In this document: piece by piece, positions 17,174-30,776 of the stretch
Numbering within the stretch: position 1 is the first letter of the stretch
How the letters are laid out: each line of letters begins with the position of its first letter
Source of the DNA: an uncultured Pelagibacteraceae bacterium
Lineage (GTDB): Bacteria; Pseudomonadota; Alphaproteobacteria; Pelagibacterales; Pelagibacteraceae
Assembly (NCBI GenBank): GCA_902604055.1
Contig: CACKXA010000006.1
Coordinates: 1-40,759 of the forward strand
Reading direction: 5' to 3'
DNA: 40,759 nucleotides
The notes under the pieces: generated by a model
Database searches by the model: none
What the model saw: only the letters and a program-made list of their open reading frames with translations
What the model was told of the DNA's origin: nothing
Position numbers and translations under genes: made by a program

Positions 17174-18589
17174 TTATTCTATTAATTTTAATTCTATATT
17201 ATTAAAGTTTTTGATTTCAAGAACATTAAAATTTTTGACATTTTCAATTTTACAATCTTTGCCATTAAAATCTTGAAAACAAATATGCCAAGTTTTTACA
17301 CTAATTTTATTACTTGGCCAAAATTTTAAATCAAAATTATTTTTTTTATTTAAATATTTTATATAATTGTTTAAGGCATTAACTGTTGCCTGCTCATTCT
17401 TCATTTTTGTCACTTTTAAAATATAGTTTTTATTACCTGATTTTTCTATAAATTTCATGGCTGCTGTATATTCTGGTTTGGATACGATACGGTCTTGAAA
17501 AAACTGTTTAAAAGTTTGCTCGGTAAAATGATTCCCAAAAGTTAATATTACTAGTAAGGAAATTAAAATAATCTTGAATTTATTTTTTATTTCAAAAGCC
17601 AGAACAGCTATTACCAAGTTAATTGGAATTAACACAAATATGATATATCTACTGACTAATACAGGTTCAAAAATAATTCCAAAAACGATAGGTAAAAAAT
17701 AAGATAGAAATATAATTGATAACAGTAGCACAATAATTTCTAAATTTTTTATTTTTTTTAAGTTTGTAGCAATTAGAAAAACAAAAACAAATAAAAATAT
17801 TAATCCTAACAATCTTGATCCAAAAAAAGACGAAAAATAAAAGTTAGTGAAAAATTTTAAATCTGGATTTGTCATCCAAAAATAGTCATTCGCCCCTCCA
17901 ACACCAGCTGCAAGTTTAAAACTTTGAAAGTATATTAAAGACGCAAATATCAAAATTATTAAGTTAGATGCAATTAAATGAATATTTTTTTTTTTATACT
18001 TAAAAAAATGTAAAATTAAGTAAAGCAAATATGATAGAAAAATAATTATTGCAAATGGATGCAAAGCTACGAGTATTAATGAAATAAAAAAGTAAAGAAC
18101 ATATAGTGCAAAGGTAAATTCACTTTTTTTTAAAATTTTAAGAAAAAGGATTAATGATAAAGATGAAAAAAAAAATAGCGTAGAGTAAACTCTTAATTCT
18201 TGTGAATATGAAATTAAAAAAATATTTAAACTTAATAAAAAACTTGTAAATAAATAAGATTTATTTCTTGAGATTATCCAAGATAAATAACTTACTGTAA
18301 ATATCGATAATGAACTCAAGATAACAGAAAAAAGTCTACCATTTTCAACGGTATAACCAAAAAATGTAAATATAAATTTTAATAAAAAATGATAAGTCGC
18401 AATATTTATATCAATCAAATTATTTTGTTTTAAGGTTTCTTGAAATGAAAACTCAGGATTGGCTATATAAAAGCTTATCACTTCATCATACCATAGATCA
18501 TCAAATGAGTGATTGTAGTATCTTAAGAAAATTCCAAAAAAACATATTAGAAAAAATATGTACTTTTCTTGAAAAAAAATATTTTTCAT
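17174..18589 (-). CDS. GT-C fold membrane glycosyltransferase (family 39/ArnT-like)
   Basis: 471 aa from the ATG at 18587-18589. Around ten hydrophobic helices alternate with short loops up to about residue 360, followed by a soluble periplasmic tail. The first loop has LWYDEVISFY, with the Asp-Glu pair (about residues 35-36) that marks the active site of lipid-phosphate-sugar-dependent GT-C transferases. It probably moves a sugar from a polyprenyl phosphate to a periplasmic or lipid acceptor; the substrate cannot be read. A TTG start one codon upstream is possible, but the ATG gives the neat TGATG overlap with the preceding small gene. Confidence 0.8.
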   Translation of the reverse strand: MKNIFFQEKYIFFLICFFGIFLRYYNHSFDDLWYDEVISFYIANPEFSFQETLKQNNLIDINIATYHFLLKFIFTFFGYTVENGRLFSVILSSLSIFTVSYLSWIISRNKSYLFTSFLLSLNIFLISYSQELRVYSTLFFFSSLSLILFLKILKKSEFTFALYVLYFFISLILVALHPFAIIIFLSYLLYLILHFFKYKKKNIHLIASNLIILIFASLIYFQSFKLAAGVGGANDYFWMTNPDLKFFTNFYFSSFFGSRLLGLIFLFVFVFLIATNLKKIKNLEIIVLLLSIIFLSYFLPIVFGIIFEPVLVSRYIIFVLIPINLVIAVLAFEIKNKFKIILISLLVILTFGNHFTEQTFKQFFQDRIVSKPEYTAAMKFIEKSGNKNYILKVTKMKNEQATVNALNNYIKYLNKKNNFDLKFWPSNKISVKTWHICFQDFNGKDCKIENVKNFNVLEIKNFNNIELKLIE

Positions 18590-18669
18590 CAAAATATATA
18601 TTTGTCAGCTAAGTAAATAAGTATTCCTAAAGCAATACCAAGTAATATCCAATAATAGTTTTCTTTCAT
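18589..18669 (-). CDS. 26-aa single-span membrane peptide
   Basis: ATG at 18667-18669, 26 codons, TGA at 18589-18591; the product starts MKENYYWILLGIALGILIYL and ends ADKYIF. It is one transmembrane helix with a Gly-x3-Gly pattern that favours helix packing. Its ATG overlaps the stop of the MazG-like gene by four bases (ATGA) and its TGA shares a base with the ATG of the glycosyltransferase (TGATG). Overlap at both ends argues that it is translated, as a coupled micro-gene. It may be a helper of the glycosyltransferase or only a coupling leader. No family is recognised. Confidence 0.55.
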   Translation of the reverse strand: MKENYYWILLGIALGILIYLADKYIF

Positions 18670-19040
18670 CGTGTAATTAGCTTATTTAAATTTGGCTTAA
18701 AGTAGTTTGGTCCTTTCATCACTTTTCCATATTCATTATAAATTGGCTTTCCATCTGCTCCTAATTTACTCATGTTTGAATTCTGTACTTCTTGAAAACA
18801 CTTGTCTAAATTTATTCCAAATGCATGTCCTGCTCCGTAAGTTACATAAAGAATATCAGTTAAGGCATCGGCAACCTCTTTTATATCTTTTTTATCAATT
18901 GCTTCCTTGAGTTCTTCAAGTTCCTCATTGATCAAATCGTATCTGAGTGAAGTAATTTTATCATTTGGAAAACCCGCTTTTTCTTTAATTTCTTGACCGA
19001 AAGTTTGCATAAATTTTTTAACTTTTTCAAAATTTGTCAT
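18666..19040 (-). CDS. MazG-like nucleotide pyrophosphohydrolase
   Basis: 124 aa. The all-alpha MazG/HisE-type metal motifs are visible: E39-E40-x2-E43 (INEELEELKEA) and E55-x2-D58 plus D62 (EVADALTDILYV). The C-terminal segment SNMSKLGADGKPIYNEYGKV with GPNYFKPNL is typical of short MazG-like proteins that hydrolyse nucleoside triphosphates, probably as a house-cleaning enzyme. Which nucleotide is used cannot be told. It is the first gene of a minus-strand trio with the 26-aa peptide and the GT-C gene, and is divergent from fumC. Confidence 0.85.
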   Translation of the reverse strand: MTNFEKVKKFMQTFGQEIKEKAGFPNDKITSLRYDLINEELEELKEAIDKKDIKEVADALTDILYVTYGAGHAFGINLDKCFQEVQNSNMSKLGADGKPIYNEYGKVMKGPNYFKPNLNKLITR

Positions 19041-19056
19041 ATTTCCTCAATAAAGT

Positions 19057-19084
19057 TTGTCTATATTTAAATTGAGTGTATTAT
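19057..19084 (+). promoter_or_regulatory. candidate fumC promoter
   Basis: TTGTCT (19057-19062) and TATTAT (19079-19084) are spaced by 16 bp in the 58-bp gap between the divergent MazG-like gene and fumC. GGAAG shortly before the ATG may serve as a ribosome binding site. Confidence 0.4.
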
Positions 19085-19098
19085 AGGAAGAATCATAA

Positions 19099-20487
19099 AT
19101 GAAATATAGAATTGAATCAGATAGTATTGGAAAAATTAAGGTATCTGGTGATAAGTATTGGGGGGCCTCAACAGAGAGATCGAACAAATATTTTAACATT
19201 GGAGATTTTATTGTTAGGCCAGTAGTTATTCACTCAATAGCTATTATTAAAAAAGCTGCGGCCATTGTAAACTCTAAAAATAAAGATTTAGACCCTAAAA
19301 TTAGCAAATATATTATCAAAGCTTCTGAAGAAGTAATGAAAGGGAAGCTAGATAAACATTTCCCTTTAAAGGTTTGGCAAACAGGTTCTGGCACTCAGAC
19401 AAATATGAACGTAAATGAAGTTATAGCAAACAGAGCCATAGAAATGATGGGTGGTAAAATGGGCTCAAAAAAACCTATTCATCCTAATGATCATGTTAAT
19501 AAATCACAATCTACAAATGATGTATTCCCTACTGCAATGCACATTGCCATAGCATTAAAGTCAAAAGAAAAACTCTTACCTTGTCTTAAATTATTGGAAA
19601 ATGAGCTAGAAAAAAAATCCAAAGAGTTTAAAAGCATCGTAAAGGTTGGAAGGACACATTTGCAAGATGCTACCCCACTTACTTTAGGTCAAGAATTTTC
19701 TGGTTATCATTCTCAGCTAAAGAAATGTATTTTAAGGATTGAGTCAGCATTAAAAGAAATATTTTATCTAGCACAAGGTGGTACTGCTGTAGGAACGGGT
19801 TTAAACACTAGAAAAAATTTTGATAAGAAAATAGTCAAAGAAATTAGCAAAATTACTAAATTACCATTTAAGCCCGCATCTAATAAATTCGCTGCTTTAG
19901 CTGCCCATGATGAAATAGTTAATTTTTCAGGCACTCTTAATACAACGGCAGTTTGTCTTATGAAAATAGCAAATGACATCAGATTTCTTGGCTCAGGTCC
20001 TAGAGCTGGATATGGAGAATTAATTTTACCATCCAACGAACCTGGGTCTTCTATAATGCCCGGGAAGATTAACCCCACTCAATCAGAAGCTGTTACAATG
20101 GTTTGTGTCAAAGTTATTGGTAATCATAATGGTATAACGATGGCTGGCTCTCATGGTCACTTTGAACTAAATGTGTTTAAACCTCTAATTATTCATAATA
20201 TTCTTCAATCAATTGAAATTATGAGTGACTCAGCTAAAACGTTTGCTTTATATTGTGTAAAAGGGATTAAAGCAGATAAAAAAAGAATTAAAAGTCTTTT
20301 AGAGAGCTCTCTCATGATGGTAACAGCACTTGCTCCAAAAATTGGATATGATAAGGCTGCTCAAATAGCAAAAATAGCTCATAAAAAAGGAACAACTTTA
20401 AAAGAAGAAGTTATAAACGCAGGATTAGTTGAAGAGAAAGAATACAATAAGATAATGAGCCCTATTAAGATGACCAAACCAAAATAA
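19099..20487 (+). CDS. fumC: fumarate hydratase, class II
   Basis: 462 aa, same length class as E. coli FumC. Family signatures are [40 protein letters not shown] (His187) and the mobile loop [15 protein letters not shown] with Ser318, the residue that acts as base in the superfamily. The N-terminal W-G-A-S-T-E-R-S-x-x-Y-F-N-I-G matches FumC rather than aspartase or argininosuccinate lyase. It interconverts fumarate and malate in the TCA cycle without an Fe-S cluster. The stop lies 1 bp from the convergent AsmA-like gene. Confidence 0.97.
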   Translation: MKYRIESDSIGKIKVSGDKYWGASTERSNKYFNIGDFIVRPVVIHSIAIIKKAAAIVNSKNKDLDPKISKYIIKASEEVMKGKLDKHFPLKVWQTGSGTQTNMNVNEVIANRAIEMMGGKMGSKKPIHPNDHVNKSQSTNDVFPTAMHIAIALKSKEKLLPCLKLLENELEKKSKEFKSIVKVGRTHLQDATPLTLGQEFSGYHSQLKKCILRIESALKEIFYLAQGGTAVGTGLNTRKNFDKKIVKEISKITKLPFKPASNKFAALAAHDEIVNFSGTLNTTAVCLMKIANDIRFLGSGPRAGYGELILPSNEPGSSIMPGKINPTQSEAVTMVCVKVIGNHNGITMAGSHGHFELNVFKPLIIHNILQSIEIMSDSAKTFALYCVKGIKADKKRIKSLLESSLMMVTALAPKIGYDKAAQIAKIAHKKGTTLKEEVINAGLVEEKEYNKIMSPIKMTKPK

Positions 20488-20488
20488 A

Positions 20489-21889
20489 TTATATAATTTC
20501 AATTAAAAAATTTTTAATCTTAGCCGTCTTAAATACGCCTAAAAGACTTTCATTTAATAAAATTTCCTCTACTGACTTTTTAAAATAATTTAAATCTTCT
20601 TTTTTTGCATTATAAGTCTTCCCAGCTGAAATATTTTCAAAATTAATTTTATTATTTAAAATATTTATTGACCCAGTAATATTTAAATCTCGTAAATCTA
20701 CATTGATTTTTTTTCTAATTGAAAATTTTTTTAAAATTTTTTCTTCATCTTTTATATCAATAATACATTTAAAATTTAATCTTGGAAATTCTTCTAATAA
20801 AAAACTATCTCCCCTACATTCAATTTTTCCTCCCAATATATCTATATTGCTTAAAAAGGTAAGCCGTCCGTGCTCTAATTCTATTTTTGATTTGAAAGCC
20901 TGAGTTATATTTTTGACTTTTATTTTTTTATTCAAGTTTATTTCTATTTGACTATTAAACTTTTTTAATACTTCTCGGTTTTTTAAGATTTCTTTTAAAT
21001 TTACTTTATCGAATAACTTGCGATTGAATTTATTAATCTCAATGCTTGAGATAATTTCAAAAAAAGGATTGAAAGTTATTAGACTATTTAAAGATAGAGA
21101 TATGTCATTATTTCTAAAATTTGCTTTCATTATTTCTAGTCTATTGTTTTGAATAACAAAATTTAATTTTAAATAATTTTTTAAAACTATAATCTTAGAA
21201 AATCCAGACGCAAAGCCAGCATCAATTTTTTCAAAATCTAATTTTGCTTTTACTCCAGAATTTAAAATTTTAAAACTTATTTTTTTGTTCTTTTCATCAC
21301 TTTTTAGTTTAAATTTTTTTTTGAAAATAATTCCAGAAATCTTGTTTTTTTTAAAACCGTAATTAGAAAATGCTATATTATTAATTTCAAATATTGAATT
21401 ATTATTCTTTTTAAAAATTATATCTAAGTCTTGAATATCTATTCTATTTTTTAATTTATTAAAAAAAATAATTATATCTTTTGTATTATCTATATTAAGA
21501 ACTAATTTATTTTCTTTCATAAAGACTTTTCGAGCCTTAAAATTTTGATAATTATAAATATTTTTTAAATTTAAAAATATTCTTAAATTCTTTGTTTTTA
21601 ATGAAATAGCTTCATTTTTAATATTAAGATTTGCATTCTTTATAGACAAATTTGGTAATGGGAATACGTCATATTTAATTGAGTCAAATCCTTTAAGTTC
21701 CAAATTATAAAAATTGTCTAAGGATTGACTTAAAACGTTAAGCTTTTTTTCGTAATTGATAAATTTTGGTATTAAAAGAAATAAACAAAGTGCAACAAAA
21801 AAGATTGAAATTATGTACCTTAAAAAGAAAAAAAAATTAAAAAATTTAGAATACTTGTTGTGAATTCTTTTGTAGAACTTATTAATCAT
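20489..21889 (-). CDS. AsmA-like envelope protein
   Basis: 466 aa. A short cytoplasmic N-terminus and a single signal anchor (about residues 20-42, IISIFFVALCLFLLIPKFIN) precede a long, Lys/Asn/Ile-rich periplasmic region of repeated beta-strands with patterns such as LPNLSIKNANLNIKN and LNITGSINILNNKINF. This is the look of the AsmA family, now linked to lipid transport between membranes. Sequence drift is strong, so the call rests on architecture, the D-V-F-P-L-P-N-L-S motif and size. It converges on fumC and is divergent from uvrD. Confidence 0.72.
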   Translation of the reverse strand: MINKFYKRIHNKYSKFFNFFFFLRYIISIFFVALCLFLLIPKFINYEKKLNVLSQSLDNFYNLELKGFDSIKYDVFPLPNLSIKNANLNIKNEAISLKTKNLRIFLNLKNIYNYQNFKARKVFMKENKLVLNIDNTKDIIIFFNKLKNRIDIQDLDIIFKKNNNSIFEINNIAFSNYGFKKNKISGIIFKKKFKLKSDEKNKKISFKILNSGVKAKLDFEKIDAGFASGFSKIIVLKNYLKLNFVIQNNRLEIMKANFRNNDISLSLNSLITFNPFFEIISSIEINKFNRKLFDKVNLKEILKNREVLKKFNSQIEINLNKKIKVKNITQAFKSKIELEHGRLTFLSNIDILGGKIECRGDSFLLEEFPRLNFKCIIDIKDEEKILKKFSIRKKINVDLRDLNITGSINILNNKINFENISAGKTYNAKKEDLNYFKKSVEEILLNESLLGVFKTAKIKNFLIEII

Positions 21890-21933
21890 TTTTTATATTT
21901 TTATAACTAGTGTATAAATGAAATTTTCAAAAT

Positions 21934-23972
21934 ATGAACAATTTAGATAAATTAATCGAAAATTTAAACAAAGAGCAAAAAGAAGCAGTTTTAAGTACTG
22001 AGGGACCAAATTTAATTGTAGCTGGGGCTGGTTCAGGTAAAACCAGGGTTCTTACAACAAGATTAATTCATATCATTAATGAAAAGAAGGCTTGGCCAAA
22101 CCAAATTTTATGTGTGACTTTTACAAACAAAGCAGCAAAAGAAATGCAGAGCAGAGTAATGACTTATATAAAGGGCAGTTCAAATGCAGTTCCATGGTTA
22201 GGAACATTTCATTCAATTAGTGTGAAGTTTCTTAGAAGACATGCAGAAGCTTTGGATTACAAAAGTAATTTTACTATTTTAGACACAGAAGATCAAAAAA
22301 AGTTAATAAGAAATATAGTAAAAGGTGAGGATTTAGATGCTAAAAAATTTTCACCTCAATTAATCATGTACCATATAGATCAGTGGAAAAACAAAGGACA
22401 ATTGCCAAAAGATGTTAATATTCAAAAGGGTGGAGCTATTATTAAAGCAGTTCTCAAAGTATATGAAATTTATCAAAAAAAGATGAAAGATTTAAATGCT
22501 TTCGATTTTGGAGATTTAATTTTATTTTGTGTAAAACTTTTTGAAGAAAATCAAGACATACGAGAAATTTATCAAAAAAACTTTAAATATATTTTAGTAG
22601 ATGAGTATCAAGATACTAATTTTATTCAAAATAAGTGGTTAAATTTGCTAGTGAATAATAAGCAAAATATATGCTGTGTAGGTGATGATGATCAATCTAT
22701 TTACAGCTGGAGAGGAGCTGAAATAAAAAATTTTTTAACTTTTGATAAAATATATAAAAATTGTAAAGTTTTTAAGTTAGAACAAAACTACCGCTCTACA
22801 AAAAATATATTAGAAACAGCTTCAGCTTTAATTTCTAACAATTCAAATAGAATGGGAAAGAAATTATGGTCGTCCTCTTCTCAAGGCGAAAAAGTAAAAT
22901 TAAATTGTTACAAATCTGGAAAAGATGAAGCTCAGGGAATAAGTGACATTATCGAACATAATCTTAAGAAAAAATATTCTCTGAATGAAGTATCAATACT
23001 GGTCCGAGCTATTTATCAAACTAGAGAGTTTGAAGAGAGATTTCTACAATTAGGTATTGGATACAGGGTGTTAGGTGGGATTAAGTTTTACGAAAGAGCA
23101 GAAATAAAGGATGCAGTTTCTTATTTGAGAATTATAAACCAAAAATTTGACGATTTAGCCCTTGAAAGAGTAATTGGATCTCCAAAAAGAGGTGTAGGAG
23201 AAAGTACTTTAAATCAAATTTATCTTTATGGGAGTCAAAATAAACTGTGCTTGGAAGATTCAATTATCAAAATTTTAGAAAAAGGACAATTCAAACCAAA
23301 AATTAAAACTGCTTTAAAACAATTAATCAATTTAATTCATAAATGGCGGAAAGATTCTACGAGTATGAAACATTTTGACTTGCTTAAATTAGTTTTAGAC
23401 GAGTCAGGTTATTCATCAATGTTAAAAGATAAAAAAGATTTAGAAAATGAAAACAGATTAGAAAATTTAAAAGAATTGTTACGAGCCATGCAAGATTATG
23501 ACAATTTACAAAATTTTTTAGAACATGTTGCTTTAGCTACATCAATAGATCAAAAATGGGAAGGTGCAAAAATAAATTTAATGACTATGCATGCTGCAAA
23601 AGGATTAGAATTCGATGTAGTTTTTTTGCCCGGATGGGAAGAAGGTTTGTTTCCACATCAAAAGTCTTTAGAAGAAAAAGGAGACTTCGCTTTAGAGGAA
23701 GAAAGAAGACTGGCGTATGTTGGAGTAACAAGGGCCAAAAAAGAAGCCTATTTATCTTTCGCCATGAAGAGGACTTATCACGGAGATTGGATGGATGCTA
23801 TACCCTCAAGATTTATTAATGAAATTCCTGAAGAAGGCGTTGAAAAAAATGAATTTCAAATAGATAAACCAATTGATGAATTTGATTTTAATCAAGATAA
23901 TTCATTGGATTTTAATGATGAAGATTACCGTAGTCCTGGATGGAATAGATACAAAAAAAATAAAATGCTCAA

Positions 23973-23985
<13 letters not shown>
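21934..23985 (+). CDS. uvrD: UvrD/PcrA-type DNA helicase
   Basis: 683 aa, superfamily 1A helicase. The Q-motif LNKEQKEAV precedes Walker A GAGSGKT (31-37). Further motifs are TFTNKAAKEMQ, the Walker B DEYQDTN, GDDDQSIYSWRGA, QNYRST, and near the end LMTMHAAKGLEFDVVFLPGWEEGLFPH and EEERRLAYVGVTRAK. It unwinds DNA 3'-5' in nucleotide-excision and mismatch repair. The C-terminus is short and acidic, then basic. It overlaps pepP by 13 bp, indicating coupling. UvrD is favoured over Rep because SAR11-like genomes usually have one such gene, but the two cannot be separated by motif alone. Confidence 0.95.
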
Positions 23986-27713
<3,728 letters not shown>

Positions 27714-27718
27714 TTAAA

Positions 27719-28540
27719 TTATCTAATTTTCTTTAGAATTTTTCTAAAAAAATTATCATCTTTTTTCACTTCAACTTTTTTAATTTCATAGTCTTTGTTT
27801 AAGATCTTATAAGTTTGCTCAAACCATTGACTAGAGTTGTAGTTGTACCCTAAAATTTTTGCATATTTTTTTGCTTCTCCCTCCAGACCTAGATAAAAGT
27901 TAATTTCTACTAAGCGATGAAGAGCTTCTTCGATGAAAACTGTTTTTTCATAATCCTCTATTATAATTTTAAGTCTATTAATTGCTGGAACCCATTTTTG
28001 CACTGAAATGTAATATTTGGCTATGAATAATTCTTTAGCAGCTAATTGATTTTGAATTAAATCTTTCTTAAATTTTAAATCTAAAGCATAATCTGAATTT
28101 GGATATTTTCTTAAAAAAAAATCAATTTTTTTGTCAGCTTCAATTAGAGGTTTAAGATCTTTTTTTTCATCAGTAATTTGTTCAAAATGAATTATAGCAA
28201 TTAGATAATGCGCATACATTATATTTTTGTCTGCAGGGTATTTTCGCAAGTATCTATTTAAATTTTCTAAAGCTTCTGTGTAAAAATTTATTCCATATAA
28301 AGCGTAACTGGACATCACTGCAGATCTAGCAGAGTACTCAACTATTTTAAAATTTAGTTCAGCCTCTGAGAATTTTTTTTCTGCAAAAAAATAATCTCCT
28401 TTTTCAAAAGCATTTAACCCCTCTTGATATAATTTATATGGATCAGCTTGATCTTTAGGATTGTATTCAAAATCTTTATTTTTTGAACAAGAGAGCAAGC
28501 AAAATATTAAGACAAAAATTAAGATAAATTTTTGATACAT
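27719..28540 (-). CDS. bamD: outer membrane assembly lipoprotein BamD
   Basis: 273 aa. A lipoprotein signal peptide has its lipobox at LLSC (Cys18). TPR-like helical repeats follow (YQEGLNAFEKGDYFFAEKKF, YTEALENLNRYLRKYP, KIDFFLRKYPNSDYALDL), matching the BamD/ComL fold. BamD binds BamA on the periplasmic side and helps insert outer-membrane beta-barrels. Position directly after lpxC, at the end of the division and cell-wall cluster, is common in alphaproteobacteria. The C-terminal basic stretch is ordinary. Confidence 0.93.
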   Translation of the reverse strand: MYQKFILIFVLIFCLLSCSKNKDFEYNPKDQADPYKLYQEGLNAFEKGDYFFAEKKFSEAELNFKIVEYSARSAVMSSYALYGINFYTEALENLNRYLRKYPADKNIMYAHYLIAIIHFEQITDEKKDLKPLIEADKKIDFFLRKYPNSDYALDLKFKKDLIQNQLAAKELFIAKYYISVQKWVPAINRLKIIIEDYEKTVFIEEALHRLVEINFYLGLEGEAKKYAKILGYNYNSSQWFEQTYKILNKDYEIKKVEVKKDDNFFRKILKKIR

Positions 28541-28586
28541 TTTAAATTCATATCAAATAAATTATATTTGGTAAAATTATGTTTTA

Positions 28587-29513
28587 TTATATGCTGGCTG
28601 ATGGGCTTTTTTTTAATAATTCTTTAATTTGATTATTTTTTTTTACCATATTTCCACTTTCTAACGTCCAATTTGAATTGTCGGAAAAAAATTTAACTAA
28701 AAGTTTATTTGTTAGTGCATGACCTCCTTGAGAAGTTTTTATATGTCCAAATATTCTATTTCCTGACAACATTAAATCTCCCAAACAATCTAATATTTTA
28801 TGATATACAAATTCGTGTCTATTCCTTAAACCATCATCGTTTAATATTTCTTTTCCTTTTACAATTACTGCATTTTCAAGTGAACCACCTTTAGCTAACC
28901 CTTGGCTTTTTATAAAATCAATATCTTCGTAAAGGCAAAAAGTTCTTGAATTGTATATATTATATAGATCGGTTTCACTTAGCTTAAATTCTTTTCTTCT
29001 TGTTCTAATTAATGGATTGCTGTAAACAATTTCAAAATCAACAACTAAATCGTTATCTAAAGGTTCTATTGACATAAATTTATTTCCGTCTCGAATTTCC
29101 ACTTTTTTTAATACTTTAATAAATTTTCTTGGTTCCTTTTGTTCCTTAATTCCTACTGATCTAATAGCATCAACAAATTCAGATGCAGAACCATCTAAAA
29201 TTGGCACTTCAGAAGCGTCGATCTCTACTAAAGCATTATCTATACCTTCACCAAAAAAAGCTGCCATTAAGTGTTCTACAGTGGAAACTGTAGTTCCATT
29301 ATTGTTTTTAATTTTTGTGCAAAGAATTGGTTCAACTACGTTTTGATAATTTGCCTCAATAAGATTTGATTGATCTATATCTGTTCTACAAAACTTTATT
29401 CCGAAATTTTCATCAGCAGGTTTTACTATTAAATTTACGGTTACTCCGTTGTGCAACCCAACTCCGTTAAGTTTTATAACATCGTTAATGGTTTTTTGAT
29501 TAAAACTTTGCAT
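28587..29513 (-). CDS. lpxC: UDP-3-O-acyl-N-acetylglucosamine deacetylase LpxC
   Basis: 308 aa from the ATG at 29511-29513 (MQSFNQKTINDVIKLNGVGL). The open frame extends 21 codons further up, but that part is hydrophobic, unlike the family, and reaches to the ftsA stop. The zinc-binding TVEHLMAAFFG and HKILDCLGDLML (His and Asp ligands) motifs and the GVGLH start are diagnostic. LpxC carries out the committed step of lipid A synthesis. It follows ftsA directly; many alphaproteobacteria have ftsZ between these genes. Presence of lpxC implies an LPS-type outer membrane. Confidence 0.95.
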   Translation of the reverse strand: MQSFNQKTINDVIKLNGVGLHNGVTVNLIVKPADENFGIKFCRTDIDQSNLIEANYQNVVEPILCTKIKNNNGTTVSTVEHLMAAFFGEGIDNALVEIDASEVPILDGSASEFVDAIRSVGIKEQKEPRKFIKVLKKVEIRDGNKFMSIEPLDNDLVVDFEIVYSNPLIRTRRKEFKLSETDLYNIYNSRTFCLYEDIDFIKSQGLAKGGSLENAVIVKGKEILNDDGLRNRHEFVYHKILDCLGDLMLSGNRIFGHIKTSQGGHALTNKLLVKFFSDNSNWTLESGNMVKKNNQIKELLKKSPSASI

Positions 29514-29579
29514 TCGAAATTGTATACAGAATAGAATAGTTACTTTTAAAACAAAAATTGTTTCCAAAAAAAACAAATA

Positions 29580-30773
29580 TCATCCAAATAAAGACTTAAA
29601 AATCCTTGTAATTAGAGAGTTTTTTATTTGGGTTACAGGTATAGCCTCCTTTTTCCATCCAAAAAAAGATAAGTTAGCAGCTCTCATAGTTGTCTCTTCA
29701 TTTAAAAAGTCTTCATGCAAACTAATTTCAAAATAGCGTTTCTCATTAAGAGAAGAAAAAAAATCATCTTTAAAGTTAGCGATTATTTGTTTGTCGTCTA
29801 TACCTAAGTAAATTTTACAATTTTTCTTTTTAAATGAAAATATATTAATATTTTTATTAAAAATAATCTTAATAATTTCTTCTATTCTTGCTTTTGCAAT
29901 ATCTTTAATTAGTTTTTTTTCTATTTTTTTGAAGCGTCCTTCAGGAAAACAATTTTCACTAAATACTTCGTTTTCTTTTAAATTTCTTCCTACTTTCTCA
30001 TCTAATATCTTATTAATAACTTCTTTATTTATAGAACAAACTTTTTGAATATCTTGTAAAATTATATTCGTACCAAAATCAAAATATTCAATAAATTTTA
30101 GAGATGACTGATCAAAAAAAATTATAGAGGAATTATCTTTATTAATCTTTATTTTAAAAAACGTTTCTAAATTATCATTTTGTTCAATAAGTTGAGTTCC
30201 CTCTATAAATTTTTTGATAAGAATTTTTTTTATATTCAAATTATTTTTATAAAAAATTTGTTTAATATTTTTTAAATCGCTATTTTGAATCAAAAGAAAC
30301 GAAAGTTCATGGTTATAGAAATCTCCAAATAATCCTATAGGTAAGGTTTGAAGATGAACACCGTCTAAGATACTCTTAGAGTTAAAGATGTGTAAAATAG
30401 TTTTTTCATCTTCATTTTCAATTATTGTAGATTTTAGTGAGTTTAAAATATAAGAAATATTTTCTTTTAATACCTGAGAACCGTTTAATTTTTTTGACCC
30501 TGAAATACTATTACATGAAAATTTAAAACTACCTAAAATTAGTATTACATCTTCAAAAACATGATTAAGTTTACTTTCAATTATTTTGATATTTTTCTTT
30601 ATCTCTTCTTGAGCTTGAGAAATATTTATTATTTTATAACTGTTAATTGTATTATGAATAGCTGTAACTTTTTCAATTACAGAAAAACTTTGACCATCTG
30701 TAATTCCTATAGCTGTAAATACATATTCACTATCATTTATTTCAACAAATAAAGTTGGTGAATTTAATTTCAT
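29580..30773 (-). CDS. ftsA: cell division protein FtsA (divergent)
   Basis: 397 aa. The sequence is weakly conserved, but the N-terminal actin-like strand pattern (LFVEINDSEYVFTAIGI), an IxC-type 1C-subdomain region and a C-terminal amphipathic helix, SLITRIFKSLFG, that would bind the membrane as in FtsA, are all present. Position between ftsQ and lpxC supports the call. FtsA tethers FtsZ filaments to the membrane and recruits later division proteins. The phosphate motif normally reading DLG is not well kept at the start, so nucleotide binding may differ. Confidence 0.82.
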   Translation of the reverse strand: MKLNSPTLFVEINDSEYVFTAIGITDGQSFSVIEKVTAIHNTINSYKIINISQAQEEIKKNIKIIESKLNHVFEDVILILGSFKFSCNSISGSKKLNGSQVLKENISYILNSLKSTIIENEDEKTILHIFNSKSILDGVHLQTLPIGLFGDFYNHELSFLLIQNSDLKNIKQIFYKNNLNIKKILIKKFIEGTQLIEQNDNLETFFKIKINKDNSSIIFFDQSSLKFIEYFDFGTNIILQDIQKVCSINKEVINKILDEKVGRNLKENEVFSENCFPEGRFKKIEKKLIKDIAKARIEEIIKIIFNKNINIFSFKKKNCKIYLGIDDKQIIANFKDDFFSSLNEKRYFEISLHEDFLNEETTMRAANLSFFGWKKEAIPVTQIKNSLITRIFKSLFG

Positions 30774-30776
30774 AAA

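Noticed and set aside
29514-29576. 21-codon hydrophobic extension of LpxC that could pass for a signal anchor
   Set aside because: LpxC is cytosolic and begins near MQSFNQKT; the extension only fills the gap to the ftsA stop.
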